This document shows positions 26,801-32,768 of a stretch of DNA of 32,768 nucleotides, piece by piece. The translations under genes were made by a program, and so were the position numbers. A model generated the notes under the pieces. That model saw only the letters and a program-made list of their open reading frames with translations. It was not told the origin of the DNA and made no database searches. Position 1 is the stretch's first letter; each line of letters starts with the position of its first letter. The stretch is from a bacterium (lineage in GTDB: Bacteria > Cyanobacteriota > Vampirovibrionia > Obscuribacterales > JAKAZS01), in the NCBI GenBank assembly GCA_021815785.1, contig JAKAZS010000031.1, positions 1-32,768 on the forward strand. Direction: 5' to 3'.

Positions 26801-26948
26801 AATTCTGGAAGAATCTACGTATACATACCTTGGATATGTAACCGCCGAAAGTCAATTAATCATTAAAGACAATAATAAAACCATTATCAATACAAATACA
26901 GCTACTTTAAACCATGCCTGGAAAACATCCGTCTGTAATACCTTTTAA
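23850..26948 (+). CDS. purL: FGAM synthase large subunit, long form without glutaminase domain
   Basis: PurL makes formylglycinamidine ribonucleotide from FGAR with ATP and ammonia. This protein has 1032 aa: much longer than small PurL (about 740) and about 260 shorter than E. coli PurL (1295), which ends with a glutaminase. Thus it keeps the N-terminal and linker domains and both synthetase halves, but the glutaminase is the separate purQ next door. Motifs include AQTWSEHCKHKIF (about 252-264), KVETHNSPCALEPYGGAVTG, VNRDIMGTGLGAKP, VGGRVGADGIHGATFSS, DNGAGGLSSSVGEMA and AHDLSEGGLAI. The ETHNSP and GVNRD wording is that of the long, non-fused PurL known in some Deltaproteobacteria, rather than of the E. 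coli ETHNHP type. AGGA stands 7 nt before the ATG. Confidence 0.95.
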   Translation: MLTVKTNNLIYATVIPDSNNQLLSANNQTPNQISFPLYFIEQNQGNLVHDKNFNTIMTNVLTNSVNDKLLLFIDDNWQNFINQWKNKNFAYLIIKHFLPGVTDTKANTIKDALKLFNCKINIACGNIYLLPKTATPNDSLNGLVKKLQYNLFNPLIEQIKVVDLNQDYQEGFLEFKLFTQSTNDNKRNYYEEINLNLKDNLLEDISKNRLLALSLPEMKNVQNYFKNTKTQVLRNKFNLPHNPTDVELEIIAQTWSEHCKHKIFNSTITCNYLDKNKQISHSKIIHSLFKEFIESPTRQLAKIKPNLLSVFSDNAGIVKFNENYSICFKVETHNSPCALEPYGGAVTGLLGVNRDIMGTGLGAKPIFNTDILCLPNPFENEPIHPKLLPSRSIINGVRKGIEDAGNKSGIPCINGSVFFHNGYRAKPLVFCGTAGIMPLTINGLESHHKYTKINDRIVMVGGRVGADGIHGATFSSIPLAENSPKSAVQIGDPLTQKRMLDFLLKARDKGLITGITDNGAGGLSSSVGEMAKITNGATIDLNLVPLKYPGLKNWEITVSESQERMTVSTDRFEELKRLAENFNVEVTDIGYFHNLGYFEVKDQTFTVALLDLNFLHDGYSDLNLTATFDHNETVHFISEIAQNDVIKPNFDKLVDLNVHDIFLELLTHPNIASKEGIVRQYDHEVQGKTIIKPFTGKNQDGPNDAACVLLSLDSQQGIAVANGYNPLMSYYDCYSMAVFSVDEAIRNALCIGTNLDEIYLLDNFSFPDPLNSATNKLGENNLKCLIATANGLKDAVLAYSTPLISGKDSMKNDYHTEQIKLSDIPTLLISAIGKIDDITKCLTSSFKNSGDLVYLLSAGSLGIASSHFQSIYNLNSDWLPELNLNQAYNLYKNLNIINQNNLIQSAHDLSEGGLAITIAECLFGENFGAVLDISLVYGKTLSNKQSYIDKLPFKNNIALCKLFGEIPGSILVSLKPKDQSKFEAILEESTYTYLGYVTAESQLIIKDNNKTIINTNTATLNHAWKTSVCNTF

Positions 26949-26960
26949 GGAAAAGAAACT

Positions 26961-27710
26961 ATGACCACAAAGCCCCAAGCATTAATTTTATATGGTGACG
27001 GTATTAACTGTGAACATGAAACCAAATTTGCCTTAGAACTTGTTGGCTTTGATACCAAAATTATGCTTACCAGCGATTTATTTAAAACCCCAAAATCAAT
27101 TGAGAAATATCAATTATTAGCATTTCCTGGTGGGTTTTCCTTTGGTGATGAAATTTATTCAGGCAAGGTTTTGGCTTTACAGTTTGAACAGCTAGCCAAA
27201 GATTATCTAGTAAAATTTATTGAACAAAAAAATATTGTTTTAGGAATTTGTAATGGTTTTCAGGTACTGGTTAATCTAGGAATTTTACCAGATCTCAATT
27301 ATGAACCAATGTGCCAGCTTAATCATAATTCGCAAAACAAATTTATTAATCGCTGGGTTAATTTATCAGTAAACAGTAAGCTAAATAATCCCTTATTAAA
27401 AAATTTGACTAATTTTGAATTACCGATTCGCCACGGTGAAGGTAATTTAATCATTAAAAATGAAAAAGCTAGCGAAATTATTTTACAACACGCTGCCTTA
27501 TTTTATGAGAATGATGTCAATGGAAGTTTTGCCAAAATTGCTGCCTTAACCAATAAAACTGGAAATGTATTAGGAATGATGCCACATCCAGAAGCTTTTG
27601 TAACAAGATTTCAACATTACAACTGGTTAAATCAGCAATTAGCAAATGATCAAGCAAAACCTTATGGATATCAAATTTTTCTTAATGCATATAATTATTT
27701 TTTTTGCTAA
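26961..27710 (+). CDS. purQ: FGAM synthase glutaminase subunit
   Basis: PurQ supplies ammonia from glutamine to PurL. The 249-aa class I glutamine amidotransferase has the oxyanion motif FPGGFSFGDE, the nucleophile in GICNGFQVLV, LPIRHGEGN, and the His-Glu pair in MMPHPEAFVTRFQ. It is encoded 12 nt after purL with an AAGGAAAAG ribosome site. No small purS gene is present; the N-terminal domain of the long PurL should replace PurS. The stop is followed by a 70-nt gap, the only sizeable break inside the cluster. Confidence 0.96.
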   Translation: MTTKPQALILYGDGINCEHETKFALELVGFDTKIMLTSDLFKTPKSIEKYQLLAFPGGFSFGDEIYSGKVLALQFEQLAKDYLVKFIEQKNIVLGICNGFQVLVNLGILPDLNYEPMCQLNHNSQNKFINRWVNLSVNSKLNNPLLKNLTNFELPIRHGEGNLIIKNEKASEIILQHAALFYENDVNGSFAKIAALTNKTGNVLGMMPHPEAFVTRFQHYNWLNQQLANDQAKPYGYQIFLNAYNYFFC

Positions 27711-27746
27711 AATTTAAGAAGTTTAATTTTTACAAGCCCTTGTTTG

Positions 27747-27774
27747 TTGACAACGCTTTTATTTCTAATATATT
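27747..27774 (+). promoter_or_regulatory. Consensus-like promoter immediately before purM
   Basis: TTGACA (27747-27752, perfect -35) and TATATT (27769-27774) are 16 bp apart. Transcription should start near 27781, the A of the purM ATG, and no Shine-Dalgarno is visible, so a leaderless purM mRNA is possible. GTTGACAAC (27746-27754), a near-palindrome, overlaps the -35 box. Confidence 0.45.
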
Positions 27775-27780
27775 TAAATC

Positions 27781-28788
27781 ATGGATAAAATAACTTACCA
27801 GCAATCCGGCGTTGATATCAGTCTAGCTGATAAATTTGTTAGTTATATTATGCAAAATAACCCTAAAGAAAATTCCTTATGGAAAACAAATGCTAATTAC
27901 GCTAGCGTCTATCCATTAACCGATGATTTAGCCATCTGCTTAACAACGGATGGGGTAGGCAGTAAAGTCTTAATTGCTAGCGAATTAGATAACTACGACC
28001 ATATTGGTATAGACCTTGTAGCCATGTGTGTAAATGACTTATTGTGCGTAGGCGCCCAACCAAAATTATTTTTAGATTATTACGCCTTTAGTAATTTTAA
28101 CTATGATACTGCCTGCAAAATTATTGACAGTATTATTAAAGGCTGTAAAACAGCCAATTGCAGTCTGGTTGGCGGCGAAACAGCTCAAATGCCTGATTTA
28201 TATGCACCAAAACACTTTGATCTAGCTGGTTTTAGCCTGGGAATAGTCAATAAGAATTCATTTATCGATGGCCATAAAATAACCAATGGCAATACCATTA
28301 TTGGCATTGCCGCAAATGGTATACACTCAAACGGGCTATCCCTTGCTCGCAAACTTATCACTAAAGACAATGCGTTATATGCAAATCTACTCAAACCAAC
28401 GCATATATATACTAATCCTGTCTTAAAATGCCTAGATAAATACAGCCAGTCTATTAATGGAATAGCTCATATAACCGGTGGTGGAATTACCAACTTATTT
28501 CGACTTAATAACAATGTTGGCTATCAAATTGACAAATGGTTTCCCTTAGATGAAATCTTTCAATATCTAGCCCAATATATTGAATTTAAAGAAATGCATA
28601 CAACATTTAATATGGGCTATGGTATGTATATTATTGTTAATGACCATGCCAACGAGATTAATGATCTTATTCAATCCTGTGGCTTTAAATCACAAATAGC
28701 TGGCCTAGTTAATAATAATACCAATCAAATTAATATAACCCATCAAGAAATATCAGCAATGGATTTTACCTTAACCAAACACCAATAA
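27781..28788 (+). CDS. purM: Phosphoribosylaminoimidazole (AIR) synthetase
   Basis: PurM closes the imidazole ring, turning FGAM into AIR with ATP. The 335-aa protein is of normal length and has YQQSGVDISLADKFV, TTDGVGSKVLIA, IGIDLVAMCVNDLLCVGAQP, GGETAQMPDLY, LAGFSLGIV, NGIHSNGLSLAR and HITGGGITNLF, all classical. There is no visible ribosome site before its ATG although a promoter ends 6 nt upstream. purH follows 22 nt later behind a GAGGATC site. Confidence 0.97.
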   Translation: MDKITYQQSGVDISLADKFVSYIMQNNPKENSLWKTNANYASVYPLTDDLAICLTTDGVGSKVLIASELDNYDHIGIDLVAMCVNDLLCVGAQPKLFLDYYAFSNFNYDTACKIIDSIIKGCKTANCSLVGGETAQMPDLYAPKHFDLAGFSLGIVNKNSFIDGHKITNGNTIIGIAANGIHSNGLSLARKLITKDNALYANLLKPTHIYTNPVLKCLDKYSQSINGIAHITGGGITNLFRLNNNVGYQIDKWFPLDEIFQYLAQYIEFKEMHTTFNMGYGMYIIVNDHANEINDLIQSCGFKSQIAGLVNNNTNQINITHQEISAMDFTLTKHQ

Positions 28789-28810
28789 CTTATAATACGA
28801 GGATCAAACA

Positions 28811-30418
28811 ATGCTTACACTTAAAACAGATAGCTTAATTAATAAAATAAATCAAGGCAAAACCATAAATATTTTAGTTAGCGTATATGATAAAACTCAC
28901 CTTACTGATTTTCTCAAAGAGCTAAAATCAACATTAAAGTTTAACATTATTGCAACAGGTGGGACCTATAAACATTTAAATGATAATGATTTTTCTTGTA
29001 CCGAAGTAAGCACACTTACAAATTTCCCGGAAATTCTTGATGGAAGGGTCAAAACATTACATCCGGTAATTTTTGGTGGCATATTAGCTCGAGATTTAGA
29101 GACTGATAAAAATGTTCTCAAGGAAAATAATATTCCTGAAATAGATATGGTTATTGTTAATCTATATCCTTTCATTGAAAAAGCCAAAGCTAATTTAAGT
29201 CTTAAAGAAATGCAGGAATATATTGATATTGGCGGAGTAAGTCTGTTAAGAGCTAGTGCTAAAAATTATGAAAATGTACTGGTGGTTTCTTCACCATCAC
29301 AATATGATGAGATTTTAAATGAGCTTAAAAATAAACAGCCTGATAAATTAAATACATTGCGCACCAGACTAGCAATGGAAGCTTTTAAATCAACCAGTTA
29401 CTATGACTCACGCATAGCTGAATTCTATGATACCGACAATAAAAATATTCATAGTGCTTCAATGGAAATTGAATTGCTATCATTAAACACAAATGAAGGA
29501 ATGAAATTGCGTTATGGTGAAAACCCTCATCAAGAAGCTTTTTATTTACCACGGAACAAAAATTATCGTTATAATTTCCCACCTTTTAAACAATTAAACG
29601 GTAAAGAATTATCCGCCAACAATATTATTGATTTATACAGTGTAATTAATATTTTAACCCAAATTAGAAATGAAGCTGTTTGCATTGTAAAACACAATAA
29701 TCCCTGTGGCGTTGCTTCAAGCAACAATTTATATGATGCCTATATTCAAGCATATAATACCGACCCAGAATCTGCTTTTGGTGGGGTATATGGCTTTACG
29801 TCGACTATTGATGAAAAAATAGCCAACGCGATTATTGAAAATTTTGTCGAATTGGTTATCGCACCAGATTTTACCGATGCGGCACTAAAAATCTTAGCTA
29901 CCAAGAAAAATTTACGCGTTTTATTAATTGACAATCTTAATATACGTAATGACGGCAAACATTGGGTTATTAGAGATTTGGGTAATTTTGGCTTCATTTT
30001 ACAAAGAAATACTCAGGACATTTTAACTTATGAGGATTTTAAACTGGTTTGCGGTGAGGCTCTTACAAAAGCGGAAATTGATGATGTAAAATTCGCCTGG
30101 GGTGTTGTGCAAAATCTAACTTCTAATGCTATTCTGATTGCTAAAAATGAAAATGCGATTGGTTTTGGCATTGGTCAAACGTCAAGAATTAAAAGTGTTA
30201 AAATCGCCTTAACCCAAGCTGGCAATAACAGTACTGGAGCCATTCTAGCCAGTGACGGATTTTTCCCTAATATAGATAATATTGAAATGGCCAAGGCTAA
30301 TGGCATTAAAGTTATTGTTCAGCCTGGTGGCAGTATTAAAGACGAAGATGTAATAAAGGCTTGTAAGGAAGCATCAATAAAAATGTTATTTACTAATCAG
30401 AGGTTTTTTAAACATTAA
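28811..30418 (+). CDS. purH: Bifunctional AICAR transformylase / IMP cyclohydrolase
   Basis: PurH performs the last two steps, formylating AICAR with 10-formyl-tetrahydrofolate and closing the ring to IMP. The 535 aa comprise the N-terminal cyclohydrolase (IIATGGTYKHL, FPEILDGRVKTLHPVIFGGILARD) and the transformylase (KLRYGENPHQEAFY, CIVKHNNPCGVA with the Lys-His pair, DPESAFGGVYGF, AWGVVQNLTSNAILI, GFGIGQTSRIKS). Some motifs depart a little from the usual KSNAIV and GQMSR wording but the active-site residues look intact. A GAGGATC site lies about 7 nt before the ATG; purE starts 2 nt after its stop. Confidence 0.97.
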   Translation: MLTLKTDSLINKINQGKTINILVSVYDKTHLTDFLKELKSTLKFNIIATGGTYKHLNDNDFSCTEVSTLTNFPEILDGRVKTLHPVIFGGILARDLETDKNVLKENNIPEIDMVIVNLYPFIEKAKANLSLKEMQEYIDIGGVSLLRASAKNYENVLVVSSPSQYDEILNELKNKQPDKLNTLRTRLAMEAFKSTSYYDSRIAEFYDTDNKNIHSASMEIELLSLNTNEGMKLRYGENPHQEAFYLPRNKNYRYNFPPFKQLNGKELSANNIIDLYSVINILTQIRNEAVCIVKHNNPCGVASSNNLYDAYIQAYNTDPESAFGGVYGFTSTIDEKIANAIIENFVELVIAPDFTDAALKILATKKNLRVLLIDNLNIRNDGKHWVIRDLGNFGFILQRNTQDILTYEDFKLVCGEALTKAEIDDVKFAWGVVQNLTSNAILIAKNENAIGFGIGQTSRIKSVKIALTQAGNNSTGAILASDGFFPNIDNIEMAKANGIKVIVQPGGSIKDEDVIKACKEASIKMLFTNQRFFKH

Positions 30419-30420
30419 TT

Positions 30421-30927
30421 ATGACAAATTCACTTGTTAGTCTAATTATGGGTAGTATCTCTGACTGGGCTACTTTAAAAGATGCTGCATCAATATTAAC
30501 CGATTTTAAAATTCCTTTTGAAGTCAGAATAATTAGCGCTCATCGAACTCCCAATCTGATGTATGATTTTTGTACAAAAGCTTGTAACCGTGGTATTAAA
30601 ATTATTATTGCTGCAGCTGGTGGAGCCGCTCACTTACCCGGAATGACCTCTTCTTTAACGAGCTTACCCGTTTTAGGCGTTCCGGTATTATCTAAAACTC
30701 TAAATGGCATAGATAGCCTGTTATCTATTGTTCAAATGCCCAATGGAATTCCCACCGCAACCTTTGCCATTGGCAATAGTGGTGCGGCCAACGCTGCTTT
30801 ATTTGCTATAAGAATTTTAGCTTTAAATGATTCTAAATTAAACGAAAAACTGCTATCTTTTATAAAAAATCAAGAAACTGAAGTTATTAATTCGGAAAAA
30901 AAATTACTTGAGGAATTAAATCAGTGA
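30421..30927 (+). CDS. purE: N5-CAIR mutase, class I
   Basis: PurE moves the carboxylate of N5-CAIR to give CAIR. The 168-aa protein has IMGSISDWATLKDA, the catalytic ISAHRTPN (H41), IIAAAGGAAHLPGM and VLGVPVLSKTLNGIDSLLSIVQMP, typical of the bacterial class I enzyme that works with PurK. It begins 2 nt after purH and overlaps purK by 4 nt. Confidence 0.97.
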   Translation: MTNSLVSLIMGSISDWATLKDAASILTDFKIPFEVRIISAHRTPNLMYDFCTKACNRGIKIIIAAAGGAAHLPGMTSSLTSLPVLGVPVLSKTLNGIDSLLSIVQMPNGIPTATFAIGNSGAANAALFAIRILALNDSKLNEKLLSFIKNQETEVINSEKKLLEELNQ

Positions 30928-32093
30928 AAACAGTTGGTATCTTTGGTGGTGGTCAATTAGGATCAATGCTAACCCAAAGTATCTTCAAACTTGGCGGAAA
31001 TGTTTGTATTTATGATGAAAGTAAAAATAGTGTATGCTCAAGACAAGTAGCTAAATTTTACCAAGGCTCTTATCATGATGAAACTTGTTTGCAAAACTTT
31101 AATAGTAATTGTGATGTTTTAACTTACGAATTTGAAAATATTCCATACTCAACCATATTTAAATTTAATCATAAGGCTATTCCCGAAGCCACTATTTTAA
31201 AAATCTGTCAAAATCGCATTTACGAAAAACAGTTTTTAAAAAAACATAATTTACCCATTGTCCGGCATATTATAATTGAAAACGAGCATAACCTAGAAGA
31301 ACAACTTAGTTCCTTTACCTTTCCCTTAATTTTAAAATCTGCCAAAGGTGGCTATGATGGTAAGAGTCAATATATATTTAATGGTGAAGCAGAATTTAAA
31401 TCATTAGCCACGCAAATAATTAGCAATCATGAATTTTTTCCGGCTGTTGCTGAAGAAAAAATCTTACTAACTAAAGAAGTCAGTTGTATAATTGCCCAAA
31501 CCCAAGATGGCAATATAATTAACTTTCCAATAATAGAAAATATTCATCTTGATAATATTTTAGATTATTCAATCTGTCCAGCTCGCATAAATACTGATTT
31601 AAGTAAAGCGCTTATTCATTACAGTACTCAAATAGTCAAAGCTTTTAATTTAATTGGATTAATTGTAATTGAGTTTTTCTTAAGTTCTACTTCGCCAAAC
31701 TCTGATTTAAGCCTCGAAAATACCAATATTTTTATCAATGAAATTGCACCGCGGCCACATAACTCCGGTCATTTAACGATTAAAGCTTTTAACTTGAGTC
31801 AGTTTGATGTGCTTGCCCGAATTCTGCTAAATATGCCCTGTAATCACCCAGAATTAATTCTTTCTGGCTCCACCTGCATGATTAATATTTTTGGTGAAAG
31901 TTTTCTGAATAACCCCAATGGTAATTTAAATTTTCACAACTGTGCCTTAAGTAAAAATTTAATTGACTTAAATATTTATGGCAAAGCACCGGCTAAACCT
32001 GGGCGCAAAATGGGACATTTAACTGTAAATGATATTGATGCCATATCCGCAATTGAACTAGCCAAAAATTTAAAAGCGTCATTATGTCAGTAA
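30924..32093 (+). CDS. purK: N5-CAIR synthetase
   Basis: PurK is an ATP-grasp enzyme that carboxylates AIR with bicarbonate. The 389 aa include TVGIFGGGQLGSMLTQ at the N-terminus, LTYEFENIP, KQFLKKHNLPIV, PLILKSAKGGYDGKSQ, the metal site FINEIAPRPHNSGHLTI and the closing YGKAPAKPGRKMGHLTV. The start is ATG-like GTG (30924, within the purE stop overlap GTGA), giving MKTVGIFGG. It is the last gene of the cluster; 174 nt on lies the convergent gene at 32268 and I see no clear terminator between them. Confidence 0.95.
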   Translation: MKTVGIFGGGQLGSMLTQSIFKLGGNVCIYDESKNSVCSRQVAKFYQGSYHDETCLQNFNSNCDVLTYEFENIPYSTIFKFNHKAIPEATILKICQNRIYEKQFLKKHNLPIVRHIIIENEHNLEEQLSSFTFPLILKSAKGGYDGKSQYIFNGEAEFKSLATQIISNHEFFPAVAEEKILLTKEVSCIIAQTQDGNIINFPIIENIHLDNILDYSICPARINTDLSKALIHYSTQIVKAFNLIGLIVIEFFLSSTSPNSDLSLENTNIFINEIAPRPHNSGHLTIKAFNLSQFDVLARILLNMPCNHPELILSGSTCMINIFGESFLNNPNGNLNFHNCALSKNLIDLNIYGKAPAKPGRKMGHLTVNDIDAISAIELAKNLKASLCQ

Positions 32094-32267
32094 ATACGAT
32101 CATTTAATCTGTGGTTTAATTGGCTCGACATAGAGATTTAGCAAAGGTTAAATTTTATTCCACTGAAATAATATATAATGCCCAAAACACAAATAATTAT
32201 TGACTTGAGCCGGGTTTTACAATTATACGAATTTTTTATATTAAAACTGCCTAGTTAATTATTGACA

Positions 32268-32768
32268 CTATTTTTTTATATACTGAATACTCATTTTATA
32301 TAACGAGGTATCAACAATATTATTTAATACAACTGTTCCCGAATAAGTCATTCGGCCAATCAAATTACCACTTTCGTCATAAAAGGCTCGAATAATATTA
32401 TATTTACTACTATGCTTATCTTGAGCCAAGGTAAATCTTACTACAATTTCTAAATAACCAGAAAGTTTTCCTGATTCTAATTTGACTAATTGAGCTAATT
32501 TGGTTTTTTCTTTATTAATTTTACTGACAATATCCTGTTCATAAGTATTTTCATCAAGTTTACGAATATAATTTACCACTACTTGTGAAGAAATTTTATT
32601 TAAATCTGCATCTTGCGACTTTCGATCATTAAATGTACCTAAATCTAAAGTTGTCGGTAAAAAAGTATTATTTTCATTATCTTTAGTAATTTCATATTCA
32701 ATAACCTTGGGTCCAATATTTCCATAATTGTTACTGGCAATTTTTTCATTTGCCTTTTTACAAAATTT
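32268..32768 (-). CDS. Unrecognised protein, N-terminus cut by window edge
   Basis: I translated this frame past the GTG at 32579 and it stays open to base 32768, so that GTG is internal and the start lies outside. The visible 166 residues include NYGNIGPKVIEYEITKD, TFLPTTLDLGTFNDRKSQ, a Lys-rich helix VSKINKEKTKLAQLVKLE and a C-terminal part that alternates strands: YLEIVVRFTLAQ, YNIIRAFYDESGNLIGRMTYSG, SLYKMSIQYI. This C-terminal pattern is beta-rich, perhaps a TonB-like or lipoprotein-type domain, but I recognise no family. It is convergent with purK. Confidence 0.7.
   Translation of the reverse strand, partial: KFCKKANEKIASNNYGNIGPKVIEYEITKDNENNTFLPTTLDLGTFNDRKSQDADLNKISSQVVVNYIRKLDENTYEQDIVSKINKEKTKLAQLVKLESGKLSGYLEIVVRFTLAQDKHSSKYNIIRAFYDESGNLIGRMTYSGTVVLNNIVDTSLYKMSIQYIKK

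Noticed and set aside
28185-29997. Several 65-83-aa minus-strand frames within purM and purH
   Set aside because: All are antisense to well-conserved enzymes and lack ribosome sites.
32190-32266. Two copies of TAATTATTGAC (32194, 32256) as promoter pair
   Set aside because: They contain a TTGAC core but no suitable -10 box or downstream plus-strand gene follows, so I treat them as chance.

Overview
The window is a piece of a clearly AT-rich bacterial chromosome, roughly two thirds A+T by eye. It is dense with genes and shows no rRNA, tRNA, CRISPR array, phage module or transposase. Several products have Sec-type signal peptides and one is a membrane-anchored GGDEF/EAL protein, which fits a Gram-negative cell. 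A C5-pathway HemA argues against most Alphaproteobacteria, which make aminolevulinate with ALA synthase. The adjacent purC-purD pair recalls the purCD locus that I remember from Francisella, so a gammaproteobacterial-like lineage is my best guess. I cannot name the species.

Left part (1-5904, all on the minus strand): the 5' end of a gene for a low-complexity protein built from 8-residue acidic/alanine repeats (a GC-rich 24-bp minisatellite, cut by the window edge); a DDAH/amidinotransferase-family hydrolase; a protein of repeated beta-sandwich-like segments; and a compact hemA-hemC-hemD operon for tetrapyrrole synthesis.

Middle part (5905-19317, mixed strands): a P-loop kinase of the YggC/FrcK type, a small secreted glycine-zipper protein, a secreted Sel1-repeat protein, a degenerate-GGDEF/EAL protein, gluconokinase, an Asn/Pro-rich secreted protein followed by a HEAT-like protein and a good terminator, an unknown 141-aa protein, a ribbon-helix-helix regulator with its own terminator, exonuclease III, an SbcC/Rad50-type ATPase with no SbcD beside it, and two small secreted proteins of unknown role.

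Right part (19318-32093, all plus strand): a ten-gene purine cluster in the order purF-purC-purD-purN-purL-purQ-purM-purH-purE-purK. It encodes every step from PRPP to IMP except PurB. Genes are separated by 1-14 nt or overlap by 4 nt, apart from a 70-nt gap before purM and a 22-nt gap before purH. Unusual points are a long, divergent PurC, a 1032-aa PurL lacking its glutaminase domain and paired with a separate PurQ and no PurS, a PurF that keeps the four Fe-S ligand cysteines, a 16-bp perfect palindrome in front of purF, and a consensus-like promoter placed so close to purM that its transcript could be leaderless. A minus-strand gene of unknown function runs off the right edge.

Most genes here are ordinary housekeeping genes. 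I see no convincing new defence or mobile system. The best leads are the atypical PurC, the 24-bp coding minisatellite, the possible regulation of the purine cluster, and several unrecognised secreted or repeat proteins.
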